Both the position numbers and the translations under genes were made by a program. Below are positions 11,229 through 22,300 of a DNA stretch of 64,000 bases, piece after piece (the first letter of the stretch is position 1; each line of letters opens with the position of its first letter). The notes beneath the pieces were generated by a model. The model was not told the origin of the DNA, made no database searches, and saw nothing but the letters and a program-made list of their open reading frames with translations. The stretch comes from Chlorella sorokiniana (lineage: Eukaryota; Chlorophyta; Trebouxiophyceae; Chlorellales; Chlorellaceae), in NCBI GenBank assembly GCA_025917655.1, contig CP084614.1:2418001-2482000 (forward strand). The letters are read 5' to 3'.

Positions 11229-12668
11229 ATGTCTGCATCGGACAAGCCGTTGGCGTTGCACGAGTTCACGTTCAATAGTGGCGCCTACTCCCTGCAAGTA
11301 GAGTGCCGCCGCCTGCCTCAAGAGGTCGCCCGCGTGACGCAGACACTTCAGCTGGATGTCGAGGAGTTGTTTGCAAACCTGCTGGATTGGGACACCCCGC
11401 CCGCGCCGGCAGGCGGCGGCAGAGACCCAGCAGAGCAGCCAGCCCTGCCGAACGAGCAGCTGCCCGACTCCAAGAAGCTGTGCGGCAACGTGGCAAGCGA
11501 CCAGCCCGACCTGATCGGCCTGGATGTGTGGCCCGCTGCGATTGCGCTCTGCGAGTATCTCGCACGCCGCCCGCAGCTGGTGGCTGGGGCTGCTGTGTGC
11601 GAGCTGGGTGCAGGTGCGCGGCCAACTGCCCGCCCGGCTGCCTGCCTGATGTGCAGGCTGCAAGCACTGGTAAATCGCCACTCCTCAGATGTGCATGCTG
11701 CACTGGCCCCTTGTGGGTCTGTGGCGGGCTCCTCTGCCCGTTCGGCTGCCCGCATCCGAAGCGGTGGTGCCATGCTGCCTGCGCTCCCCGCTTCCACTGC
11801 AGGCATGGGCCTGCCCGGCCTGCTGTGCGCGGCGCTGGGCGCCGCCTCTGTGCTGCTGACGGACTACGAACCGGTGGTGGTGGAGGCGCTGCGGCGCAAC
11901 GCCGAGCTCAACGGCGTTGCACGCGTGTGCTCGTTCCTGTCGCTCGACTGGCTGGACTTGTCCCCGCTGGCGCCAGCTCAGCGCGGCGCCCAGGACCTCC
12001 TCCTCCTTGCAGACGTGATCTACGCGGCGGCGGTGGTGCGGCCGCTGGTGGCCACGCTGCGCGCGCTGCTGCGGCCGCAGAGCGGTGCAGCGCTCGTAGC
12101 ACACCGCATCCGCCGCCCCCTCGTGTTTGATCGTGTGGACAAAATTGCGCGGCTGCAGGTGCGTTTGCATCAAATGGAGCTTAAGGCCCGCGACCGCATG
12201 CCCCACCAGCACTGCCCGCAACCGCAGCAACAGAGCGCGGCATGTGCGGTTTGAGCGTGCCCCGCCTTGCAGACTTTGGCGCGCGGCAGCAGATCCCCCA
12301 TGCCTTGCTGCCGCCCTTGCTGCCGCCGCTGCTTGCAGGAGCGCGACGAGATATTCGAGGAGTTCAAGGCCGCTTGCCGGGCTGAGGGGCTGCACCTGCG
12401 CTTCCTGAACGACGGCCCTGCGGCACAGGCAGGCGACGATCCGCTGCTGCTGGCTGTGGGGCCCGACCCCGACGCCCTGCGGCAGCGCTTCCCGGAGGCA
12501 GCCGCAGCAGCCGCGGAGGCAGAGGAAGCCGGGGGGGGAGGGCGAACGGGGGAGGCCAGCAGGCATTGGAAGGCGGCGGCAGCGACGTTGCGCAAGGAGG
12601 GACATCCTCCAGTTCGTGGGCTGCCACCCTTCCCGCCGAATGCCCAAAGTAGACTTTCTTCCATGTAA
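11229..12668 (+). CDS. Methyltransf_16 (METTL21-like) protein-lysine methyltransferase, copy 1
   Basis: Seven-beta-strand SAM-dependent methyltransferase of the Methyltransf_16 group, whose members mostly methylate lysines in translation factors and chaperones. The substrate here is unknown. Three exons are proposed: 11229-11613, 11803-12158 and 12339-12668. The family signature DLIGLDVWPAAIALCEYL precedes motif I, VCELGAGMGLPGLLCAAL, which is interrupted by intron 1 after ELGAG. Then come TDYEP and the post-I motif LLLADVIY. The C-terminal 60 residues are Ala/Glu/Gly-rich and pass a run of eight G near 12533-12540, so the exact stop is uncertain. A paralogue with the same intron position lies at 15741-16984. 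The 3' end abuts the convergent RNase H gene, with 13 bases between stop codons. Confidence 0.8.
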
Positions 12669-12681
12669 GATCACTCTTTGC

Positions 12682-14334
12682 TCACAGGGCAGCCATGCAA
12701 GCAAGCTCAAAGCACTCAGCCACAAGCCTCACTGCAGCCGCGCGCCGCTTCGCCGGCCCCGCCCGCTCCTCGCCGCCGAGCTGCCCCAGCGCCCGCTGCA
12801 CATCCTCCAGGCGCCACACCCGCGTGTCCACCCCCGAGCGGTACTGCTCTATGGCTTGGTTGGACAGGGCGTCGGCAGCAGTGTTGTACTCGCGCGGCAC
12901 CTGCTGCGCCCGAAAGTCGGCAAAGCGTGAGCGCAGCGCGACGGCGGCGGCTGCGTACGGCCGCAGGCCCTCGTGCTTCACCTGCCACTGGCCCAGCACC
13001 TGCGCAGGGGCAGGGCGGCGGGGAACTGTTGAAGGTCAGGGGGCTGGGGCGCAGCCGCAGGCGCGGGAGGCGGTGCCCGCTGGCAGCGTGCGGCCAAGCT
13101 GGCACCCCCTCCACAAGAAAGACAAAATCCCCAGATGTCCTCTGCACGCTGTCCATCGGCAGGTTGCAATCACAGCTCTCTCACGTGGCCCCAAACCTCC
13201 ACACCCACCCCAGCGGCCCACCTGCTTGATGATAAGCGTGCTGTCGCCCTGCACCCGGATGGCGCGGCAGCCCAGCTCCAGCGCTGCCTGCAGTCCCGCT
13301 ATCAGCCCTGCATACTCAGCCTGGTTGTTGGTGTGGCGGTCCCCCATGTAGCGACACACGCGCGCCACCTGTGAGGGCAGCAGGGTGGGGCAGTGCGCAT
13401 TTGGATGCGGCAAGACGGCGGCAGTGTGAAGAGCAGCTGCGATTCGGCGCCACAGCAGCGGCAGCAAGCAAGCCGTGCCCGACCAGCGACGCTGCCTGCG
13501 GTGAGCTGTGCGCCTGCCAAGCAACACACGAGAGGCGAAAAATAAAGAGCGCGTGACCCACCTCCGCCCCGTCGCCTCGTCGTAAAGCACCGCTCCAAAC
13601 CCGGACGGCCCAGGGTTGCGCTTGCAGGCGCCATCAAACTCCTGCAACCACGGTGCGCATGGTGAACCGGCGCATATGGACAGGGCTGGTGTCGGCACGT
13701 AACGCGCAACGCAAGCTGCCCAGTATGGTGGCTCACCAGGCGCAGCACGGTGGCCGCAGGCAGCTGCTCGCTGGCTGCGGGCGCTGCAGGCGCGGGGACC
13801 TGCTGCGGTTCTCCTGCCTCTGCTGCGTCTGAAGGGTGTGCCTCCACCGCGGTGTGCTGCGGCGCCCGCTTGCGCTTGGGCTTGGGAGCTGCGGTTGGCG
13901 GCCGACGACGCTGCGCGACTGGTGCAGAAGCGGGCGCCCCTCCCGGAGCCCCTCCGCCCGCTGCAGGTGCGCCCCCTGCTGCTGCTACTGCTGCTTCTGC
14001 TGCTCTGCCTGCCGCCGCCGCTGTTGCTGCACCGCTTGCTTTGCCTGCTGTTGCCGGTTGTGCGTGACGAGTCGGCTCGGCGTGCACCACATCCACGCCG
14101 TGGCTCAGCAGGTACTGCAGAGCTTCCTCTGGAGAGCCAAATCCCTTGTACCGGTTGCCCCTGAAGCCTTCCACCTGCTCACGGCACTGCTCCCAGCTGC
14201 GGTACAGACCGGGCCTGCGCCCAGCAGCAACCTGCCAGGACGACGGACGTGGCGGTGGTGAGCGTGGCGGTGTGTTACGGCCGGACACTGTACCCTTGGG
14301 GATCACTTACCGCGTAGAAGGTCTTCTTCCCCAT
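12682..14334 (-). CDS. Ribonuclease H1 (hybrid-binding domain plus RNase H domain)
   Basis: Endonuclease that cuts the RNA strand of RNA-DNA hybrids, typically acting on R-loops and primers in nucleus or organelles. Exon 1 is short (MGKKTFYA, ATG at 14334) and ends at GTAAGT. Exon 2 completes the hybrid-binding domain: AVAAGRRPGLYRSWEQCREQ, then YKGFGSPEEALQYL. A long Ala/Pro/Lys linker follows. The catalytic domain has the four acidic residues in EFDGACKRNPGPSGFG, NNQAEYAGLIAGL, IRVQGDSTLIIKQ and NTAADALSNQAI. The join after DEATGR does not keep frame as written, and one missing base would restore a normal phase-0 donor. The introns and hybrid-binding domain mark it as a host gene rather than a retroelement remnant. 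Confidence 0.85.
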
Positions 14335-14907
14335 CAGAGAGCCGGTTTGTTTCGCTGCAGAAGCAGCCGCTACAGTGAGCACGCGAAGTTTGCAGCAGAG
14401 GGATAGCATCACTGCATGTCGGCAGTTCAGCTCGCAGTTTGGGTGTGCGATGTAATGCTGACGACATGCAAATGACATCTGGGAGCTCTCAACGCCCACT
14501 CCACAACTCGTATAGCCTGCTGCGATTTCATAGCACGCCTTTGTTCGCTTGGCCAATTGGGCGGGAGCCAAGATTGCCGGGCGTTAGCATGACTGTCTGG
14601 AATACGATGTCAGTTGTATGGACACCTGTGGGGCTCTGCAGACGCGCTAATCATTGCCGCTGCAAAGCGGCTGGAGAATGCAGGCCTTCCTGGCGCGTCC
14701 AGGCTGCTCCAACGCGTGCAGCATATAGTAAGGAAGCGCAGGATTGGAACCACTATGAATTACAACTGCGGCGAGGCTACGTTCCCGATCCTGTAGGGGT
14801 GCGTCGCAGCCCGACTTGCTCAACACCTTCCACGCGCGTATGTTGTTGCCTGGTCTGAACCTCTCTTTCGGACTGCAGAAGAAGGAACTAAAAAATCAGC
14901 TATCCCA
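14335..14907. other. Divergent 5' region with a short plus-strand open frame
   Basis: Region between RNase H1 and the acetyltransferase. It is richer in A+T than neighbouring exons. It contains an ATG-initiated plus-strand frame, 14614-14796 (MYGHLWGSADALIIAAAKRL...), ending in TAG. The same frame then runs open into the acetyltransferase exon. The stretch could hold an upstream exon, a leader open frame, or only promoter. Confidence 0.35.
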
Positions 14908-15482
14908 ATGCTGATGCAGGTGAGCAAGCTGCTGGCCCTCGCGTTTGCTGCCAGCGGCGTCGACGACGACGGCTCTGCGCCTCTCAATGGCGGCTCGCTC
15001 GTGCGGTACCAGCTGAAGCTGCTGGCGGCGATGCAGTGGGAGGCCTCTACGCTGGGCAAGGACTTCATAACAGTGTTGGCCACAGAGGCGGCCACCGGGG
15101 AGCTGGCAGGGGTGGCAAACCTGTCGCCAGGGCTGGCGCTGGCGGACGCCCTGGGCACCCAGCGCAGAGCCCCGGGGTCGCTGCCGCCTGCATCAGCAAC
15201 ATGGCAGTCGCGGAGGCGCACCGGAGGCGAGGGCTGGGGCGACGCCTGTTGGCGGCCTGCGAGCGAGCGTCACGGGATGCGTACGAACCGCCTGCCTCAC
15301 TGCTGGGGCTGGCGGTGTACCGCTCGAATGAACCCGCCATTGCGCTCTACGAAGGCAGCGGCTTCCGCGTGGATGACAGCTGGGTGGACCCGCGCTGGGC
15401 GGAGAGCGCGGAGCGTGGGCGGGTCACCTTTGGGCGGCGGCAGCTGATGCTCAAGCAGCTTGATGGGGCTGGCTCGCAGTGA
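14908..15482 (+). CDS. GNAT-family N-acetyltransferase
   Basis: Predicted acetyl-CoA-dependent N-acetyltransferase of the GNAT fold; the acceptor cannot be told from sequence. The first half reads SKLLALAFAASGV...GKDFITVLATEAATGELAGVAN. Core motif A is ISNMAVAEAHRRRGLGRRLL, with the pyrophosphate-binding R-R-x-G-x-G pattern, followed by LGLAVYRSNEPAIALYEGSG, the usual motif B ending in GF. The two halves lie in different frames. The switch occurs at the G run 15174-15177, where one additional G would join them, so one deleted base is likely. The start is uncertain because the frame is open upstream to a stop near 14796, and plant relatives usually carry a transit peptide. I used the ATG of MLMQVSKLL. 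Confidence 0.65.
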
Positions 15483-15740
15483 CGGTGCCCTCGCTCCAAC
15501 CCCATCCCCCATGAATGAACGAGCCTAGACCACTGCATGTACCTGATTCGTGTATTCTGTGTAGTCTAATGACCGCTTTTTACTTGTTCTACATGCTTCA
15601 TGACACTTGCACCATGCCAAATGCTCTCAGCATCTCTGTCTCTGCGGACGAGCGGGCGGCAAAGCTGACCTGGAGTCAGCTTTCGTGCGGACATTGAAGG
15701 GCGCTGCGCAATAGCGACAAGCTCCCCAGGACACGCCATC

Positions 15741-16984
15741 ATGCAAGTACGCCTCTTCGAGTTTTCAGGACCGTCAGGCGAGCCCGTCGGCGTCTCCGTT
15801 TACTGCCGAGAGCCTCCTGAGGCGCAGCAGGGCAAAACTCTGACTTGGCAGCTCGATGTAAGCACATCGCAGCAGCGGCAGGCAGACGCCGCAGCACCGG
15901 CTGCCAACAGCGACGCTGCCGGCGCCTGTCCGCCGGCGCCATCCAGCGGCCCCGACCTCATTGGCCTAGACATCTGGCCTGCCTCCATTGCGCTGTGCCG
16001 CTACCTGGCAGCCCACCCCCACCTGGCGGCCGGCCGGCGAGTGTTGGAGCTGGGCGCAGGTGAGCCGCTGCCGCGCGTTGCTGCCTTCCCACCTGCACAC
16101 GACCCGAGCTCAGCCCGATGCGCAGCTGGCCCAGGCCGTCTTGCACCCACATGCACCCTCCACATCTCCTCTGCACCCTCTTGCGGTGCAGGCATGGGCC
16201 TGGTGGGGCTGCTGTGCGCGGCGCTGGGTGCTGCTTCTGTGCTGCTGACGGACTACGAACCGGTGGTGGTGTCTCAGATACAGAACAACATGCGGCTCAA
16301 CAATCTGCAAACTTGCTGCACCACGCGGCGCCTAGACTTCCGGCAGCAGCGCGCAGGGCCAGCGGCGGAGGAGCAGCAGGAGGGCTGGGACCTGGTGCTG
16401 GCAGCTGACGTGCTGTATGTGGGCGCCCTTGCCGCGCCACTGGCGCAGACGCTGGCACTGCTGCTGCACCAAGGAGGTGGGTGCTGGGGCGCCTAAGAGG
16501 CACGCAGCAGCGGAAGCACAAGAGCGCCGCCGGCGAGCAGGGACCAGAGGCAGCTATGGCCCGGAGGCCAGCCTTGAGTGCTGGTCCTGTAGCTGGGTCG
16601 GCTCAGCTACCCTGCTGCGCAGCTCTGGCATGCAACCTGCCGCAGTCTCCTGCACGAACACCCCTTCCTTACCTACCCACCACGTTCGCACCGCGCACTC
16701 CCCAACCAGCAGCCCTCCCCGCTCCCTGCCGCCCCGCAGGCCTCGCGCTGGTGGGCCACCAGGTGCGGCGGGCCATCGTGCTCGATCCCGCCACCCGCCT
16801 GCCGCGGCTGGAGCCCGACGACGCCCCGCTGGAGGCGTTCAAGGCGCACTGCGCGGCCTCGGGGCTGCAGCTGCGCCTGCTGGGCAGCCGCCCAAGCTGC
16901 TGCAACGTGGACGACGACCCAATGGTGCTGCTGGCGGTCGGGGGCAGCGGCGTGGATCTGAGCGCGCTGCACGGGGCAGGCTGA
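15741..16984 (+). CDS. Methyltransf_16 (METTL21-like) protein methyltransferase, copy 2
   Basis: Paralogue of the gene at 11229. Three exons: 15741-16059, 16192-16476 and 16740-16984, all joins keeping frame. The start is MQVRLFEFSGPSGEPV. The signature DLIGLDIWPASIALCRYL is followed by VLELGAG, an intron, GMGLVGLLCAALGAAS, TDYEPVVV and the post-I strand DLVLAADVLYVGAL. The last exon starts GLALVGHQVRRAIVLDP. Intron 1 sits at exactly the same codon and phase as in copy 1. The DNA after it is nearly identical between the copies for about 65 bases, while the N-terminal halves have diverged widely. Substrate unknown. The 3' end is 71 bases from the stop of the convergent coiled-coil gene. Confidence 0.8.
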
Positions 16985-17055
16985 GCGTGCGGTGCCCACA
17001 ACCCGGCCTGGCAACCTTGCTTGCAGCAGCTTCTCTTCACGCTTGCAAGTGCATT

Positions 17056-17870
17056 TCAGCCAAGATACGCACGCATGCAAGCTTGAAGCACAGGTGCAAC
17101 AGTCCTGAGAGCCTCAGTTGCCGACGAGCGGCGCAGCCGGCTCTGCTTGGCGGCAAGCGTGCCACTCGTGTCGAGGCCGTAGAAGGTCAGCAGGCTGTCC
17201 AGGCGAGCAGAGGTCGCCTCATAGAACTCTGCAGCGCAGCAGAATGCGGAAGAATGTCACTGCTAAAAACGCACCATTTATCTTCCTGCAGCCATTCCTC
17301 TCATGCAGGCAGCCTGTTCAGGTTCAACCCAACACAACTTAACACTCGCCTGCCAGGGTCGCGGGGAACAGGCCGTCTGCTGGCAGTGCGCCTGTGTCGG
17401 GGTGGGGCACAGGCTGCAGCGCATGCAGGATATCGGTTGCATTGCTATTATACTGCCGCGCCAGCAGCAGGTTCAGGGAGGTGCGGTGCATGAGCTTGGT
17501 GACGTCGGCCTCAAGGCCCGCAACCTTGGTCTCGATGGCGGCCAGTGTGTGCTGCATAGCCGCCATCTGCGCAGCCAGGCCGCCCTCCTGAGAACCTGCA
17601 TCATTAAGGCGTGATGCGCATTGCATTGCTGCTTCACCAATGTGTGAACTCATACTAGTGATGCTGGTGTGCTCTGGGGAAGGCAGGTGGCAAGCGACAG
17701 AATAGCCCCCGCCGCCCCTCCAAGGCATTCCCACCGCATCCTTATGCATTTCCTTCTGCGCTCCCAGAGCTGCCTACCTGCCAGGTGGCCGGTCGCCGTA
17801 GACATCTCGTTGCAGGTGGCTGCAGCTATCTGTCGCAGTGACGCAGGCTCACCTGCAGAGTGGGCACCCG
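17056..17870 (-). CDS. Coiled-coil protein, unrecognised, 5' end unresolved
   Basis: I do not recognise the family. Three consecutive minus-strand exons join in frame: one near 17852-17778 (PASLRQIAAATCNEMSTATG), one near 17595-17350 and a last one to the stop at 17056. The middle exon is heptad-like (GLAAQMAAMQHTLAAIETKV, then AGLEADVTKLMHRTSLNLLL). The last exon reads EFYEATSARLDSLLTFYGLD and ends ACMRAYLG. The intron between the last two uses a GC donor (GCGAGT at 17349) with a normal CTGCAG acceptor. The first exon must lie above 17870, in or beyond the foldback repeat at 17923-18258, and was not found. The pattern suggests a small coiled-coil adaptor; no function can be assigned. Confidence 0.5.
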
Positions 17871-17922
17871 TGAGTGTGGAGGGTGCTGCTGCTGCTGTTG
17901 CCCAGCCCAGGCTAAAATTGTA

Positions 17923-18258
17923 ATATCAGTTTTTGGTTGAAACACTTCCTTTTCGGAGGAGCACTGCCAGCTTGTGACAGCGCTGGCAAGGTCTGCCTCC
18001 GACGGAGGCCCGATAGAGTGCCGGGGTGTTCTATTCCCGCTGGCACATCGTCTCACGACTGCGACATTTCTGCGAGCTGGGGGATCCGGGAAGCCCTCCC
18101 TCGAGACTCACAAGCATGCGGCTGAGAGACGACGCGCCACCGCAATTAGACACCCCGGCAAGCCTGTTGGGCCTCCCTCGGAGGCAGAACTTGCCAGCGC
18201 TGTCGCTTTACAAGCTGGCAGTGCTCTTAAGAGATCTTTGGAGATAAAAATACGATAT
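17923..18258. repeat. Imperfect foldback (inverted repeat) element, MITE-like
   Basis: The left arm (best part 17959-18062) matches the reverse complement of the right arm (18115-18226) over about 75 well-paired bases, with small gaps. Shared blocks include GAGCACTGCCAGCTTGT, CAGCGCTGGCAAG, TCTGCCTCCGA and GCCGGGGTGT. The outer ends also pair: ATATC plus a T run at 17923 against an A run plus GATAT ending at 18258. The centre is about 50 bases around GGATCC. There is no coding capacity. A non-autonomous DNA transposon (MITE) or hairpin RNA precursor would fit. No clear target-site duplication was seen beyond a possible TA. Confidence 0.65.
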
Positions 18259-19359
18259 GTTCTCACCTTGACGTGAATACAATGTATACCTGTAAGTATT
18301 ATCTGTCAAGTTACTGGATATGGACTCTCCTGCGGCCCGCATTGTCACCAGCCAGCAGCACTTTCCATGCTGGCAGTGGCCACCTGGCACCGGCTGTTGT
18401 CATTTCAGCAGCTAGCCTCCTGTATTCAGTGGCCTGTCAGGCGGCAGGGGATTGCACACGGCCGCCAGCCAAGCAACATGTGTGACTGTGTTGGCTGGCA
18501 AGGTGCATGCCAGAAGTGCTGCTGGCAGATGGTGCACCACATAGGTGCACTGGCGGGTACAAGCAGGCAGATGCAGGAGGGTCGAGTGTAACTGCATGTC
18601 TTCTGACGAGGATAACTGTGCAGGCAAAGGAAAAGTGAAGGTCCCGGTGTTGCACTCATGCTGCTGGCAAAGGTGGTCAGCCTGTTGAAGTAACGGAGAC
18701 AGAGCGCACAGCACAGGGCGCCGGCGCCACGCAACTGTTTCATGACTGCATCAGATTCAGAACAGACCGCTGGACGAGTGTGCCTGACGAAGTGGGCTGC
18801 AGCGATTGGCAGGTGATAAGGTTGTTTATTACCAACCGGGACAAGGGGGAGCACACGTCACACGAGCGCAGGCTGTGATGCGAAACAGGGGGCACAGGCA
18901 ACGCAGCAGTGTGATGTCGTCCCCTGCCGACAGGGGGGGGTCAAAAGCAGGAAGACCGGGGGGGGTGTGAAGGGCGCACGCTGATAGCGCATAGAAATGA
19001 AATGCAGCTCAGGGGAGGGGGTGCGAAGGCTTCCAAAGCGCGAGCATAGCGTGGCCCGCCCTCATGCGTGGTGTGCAGAGCGCAGCAGTGCCCGCCAGCC
19101 AAGCGCTTGGCTTGACAGAGCTGGAGTCGTGGGTGCGGTGCAAGTGCCAGCAATAATACTTTGCCAGAAGTTTTCGTCCGACTGCCTGGGGCGTGCAGTT
19201 CTGGGTGATCATGCAAAGAAGGGCGGACCTCATGAGGGGTTCAGACGGTTTCGCGGCATGTTGAAGAGTGCGGCAAGAGGGGTCGGATGCTGAGCTGCGG
19301 CACATCGCCAGCTCGCTTCAGCCCGCCCAACTGCCAGCACCGGCAGCATGCGGGGAGCC
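18259..19359. other. Intergenic / 3' flank, no gene seen
   Basis: Open frames here are short, low in recognisable domains and absent from any spliced model. The segment probably contains the 3' untranslated region of the cysteine-rich gene (stop at 19360) and upstream DNA of the coiled-coil gene. The first 150 bases are A+T-rich. Confidence 0.4.
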
Positions 19360-22300
19360 TCAGCTGTATGCGCCATCGGTGTCGGGGGTGCGGTAGGCGC
19401 AGGGGCCCTTGCCGGCGCAGACGGCGCTGCAGGCGGGGAGGCAGGGGCCCGGCATCAGAGCGCGTCTCTTGCAGGGTGTTCCGCCAGGTTCAATAACACA
19501 GCCTGGGGACCAGCATTTGGAGCAAACATTGCACCAGCTGCCGCAATCACAGACAACCCACCCGAAGGGACAGTCGAACTCGTTGCCGCCCACGCAGAAC
19601 GTCCTGCAGGCACAGGCAAGGGAAGGATGGGAGAGGCCAGGGAGAGGCTGAGATGGGAGCCAGCCTCGTGAGGGATCTCGAGGTGGTCCTTCAATCACCG
19701 TGTCAAGAGAGATTCCAGGTCGGCAAAATGCGGGCGATTTGTTTGTGGGTGGAGATCCCCCAAACAGCGGCAGCAACAGCGGGCGGGGCTGGCGCCCACC
19801 TCTCGCTGGTGCAGCCCCACTCGCCCTTGGGGCAGGGCGCTGGGCGGTAGTCCGAGCGGCAGGGGCTTTCGGGGCCCGGCTTGCCGGTGCAGTGAGTGCC
19901 ATCAGGGCTGCGGCGGGAGGGAGGGACAGGGGCGGCGCCGGGCACACTGAACGCGGCAGCACACTGAGCAAGTGTGGGGCCATCGGGAGGCTGGAGGGAG
20001 GGGCGCTGACACCCTCACAGCTGTCCCTCGGCTCATGGCACGGCGGCAAGGAGCAGCACAGCCAGCGCGCGACGGCAACCCCAGCCTGCTGGCTGCAGCC
20101 GTGGCGCCGCGAGGGGCTGGTGCAGCGGCGGCGGCGGCGCGCACCAGGGCATGGCGTAGCCGTGCAGACAGAAGCGGCGCAGGTCCAGGCACTGGTAGTC
20201 GTGGCAGCCGGCGGGGCTGACGGGCGGCGGCCGCTCCTCCACGCAGCCCTTGCCGTCCACGCAGCGCGTGCCGTCGCAGCACTGCAGCACCTCCCCTTTG
20301 TAGCAGAAGTCCCTGCCGGCGGCAGCGGGCGGGGCGAGGGATCAGCTGGGGGCAGCATCGGGCTGGCTTGGCAGGCGGGGACGGCGGGGACGATGCCGCC
20401 CTGCCCGCCGGCCGCCACATGGGCGGTCGGCTGCAAGCAGCACCACAGGAGAACCGCCCAAAGGCAGCGCTCCTGGCAGGAGATGGGCATGAGCAGGGCG
20501 GCAGCCGGGGACGGGTGCCAGCAGGCCGGCATCAGCTTGGTGCCAACCCCGGGGCTGCGGTGTGCGACGCAAGCATGGCTTTCCCCCTCCCCTCCCCAAA
20601 CCCCCACCCACCCACCACCCACCCACCCACCTGTGGTCTATGCAGGTGTGATCAGCATGCCTGCACTCCGGCTCCGGGTGGCGGTCAGGGGTGGGGTGGG
20701 GGTCTGGGGTGGGGTGGGGGTCTGGGGTGGGGTGCCGCTTGGCTGCAGCACGGAAAGACGGGCAGCCAGCATCTCATGTATGCAGAGGATCAGGATTGAT
20801 CGGGAATGCAGAGCAGGACCTGTTGCCTGCGGCTGCCAACTTCAGGCTGAGAGCAGCCGCCACGTAGCAAAGCAGAGCAGAAACAAAACACAGAGGCGCT
20901 CGGGAGCGGTGCGCGGCGGCGGCGCTCACGCGGGCAGCTGCCCTCGGTGTGCACGCAGGGCGTGGGCGCCTTGCCCTTGCAGTCCAGCTGCCGGGGGCAG
21001 CGGTAGGGGAGCCCCGCCGAGCAGAAGGTGGTGCCGTTCACGCAGGTGAGGTCGGGGGCTGGGCAGGCGGCGTGGGGCTTGGCAGCGGCGCACGGGTCCT
21101 CGCCGTCGTGCGAACCCACACACCACGGCTTGCTCTTGGCTGCACGGCGGAAGGGGGGCGGCATGAGGGGGCCGATGGTGCGAGGGAGGCAAGCCAGAGT
21201 GCAGCGTGGCAGCCCTTGCCGAGGAAGCATGCTTGCAGGGGGAGCTGGTGGCGCTCTCAACATTTGCAACCGCAGCAACGCACCACACTTGAAGGTGTGC
21301 CCGCCCAGGCAGTAATGCCTGCGAGGGGAGGAGAGGCGGGGCCGCGCGCACCGCATGGTGTCAGGCAGCAGGCCCGGCAGAAATGGAAGCCAAGCGCCGA
21401 CACGGGTGGCCCAGGGATAGACGAGGCGAGCGCCCATCCAGGGGGTGGGACATCCAGCAGAACAGCCGAACAGATACGACTGAAGAATTGGACATCCCAG
21501 GCTCACTTGGCATCGATGCAAGAGTAGTCATCCCAGTCGGTGGAGCAGATGGGCTGCGGAGGGTCCTTGACGCACGGGTTGCGCCCGTCGTGGGAAGTGC
21601 GGCACGAGTAGCCGTCGGGACAGCGGTACACGGAGCCGCCGTGGCAAAACTTCCTGCCGGGGGCGGAGGCAGAGAGGGAGGAAGGGCGTTCGGGGACGGG
21701 GCGGACTGGACAGAGGTGCGGGGTTGGCGCAAAGGATCCGGTCCAAGCGCGGCAAATGCTGGCGGCAGGCTTGCCCCACCTTCCGGTCAGGCACACGTTG
21801 TCTGCCTGCTCGCAGTGGTCATCAGGCTCTGTGCAGGGGATGGGCATCGGCGATTGGGGAGGGAGTGCAAGGGGCACCCGTGGGCAAGTCCACCGAGGCT
21901 CCGGGTGCTCCAGTACAATTTCAGTATGGGTCCAGACGTGTATTTCAACGCAGGGGTACACATGGAACCGGCGGCCCGCCCCTGGGTGCAGGGCATGCAG
22001 CGCAACAGCTGCAGGGGCGGCGGGGGCAATCTCACCGAAGACCGGGGGAAGGTCTGCTTGCAGACGCTGTCTGAAGGCAGGTAGAAGGTGACCCCACCCT
22101 GGCAGAAGGCACTGCAGGTGGGGTGGGGGTGGTGTGTAGCTGGGTGTGCGGCTGTGTGTGTGGTGAGGGTGAGTTGGCAAATGGGTGGGCGGTGTGGGTG
22201 GGTGGGAGCGGGGAAGGGGGTGGAAGGCTGTGGCCACGCCGCGTGCAAACATGCCGGCAGCAACCAGGCAAGGAGATGTTGGGCGTGATTCTGTGAGCAC

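Noticed and set aside
12682-14334. RNase H domain as a trace of a retroelement
   Set aside because: It has a hybrid-binding domain, introns and all four catalytic residues, with no reverse transcriptase, integrase or terminal repeats nearby. It is the host RNase H1.
11229-16984. Methyltransferase pair as a bacterial gene transfer
   Set aside because: Both copies share introns at the same position and belong to a family widespread in eukaryotes; base composition matches their neighbours.
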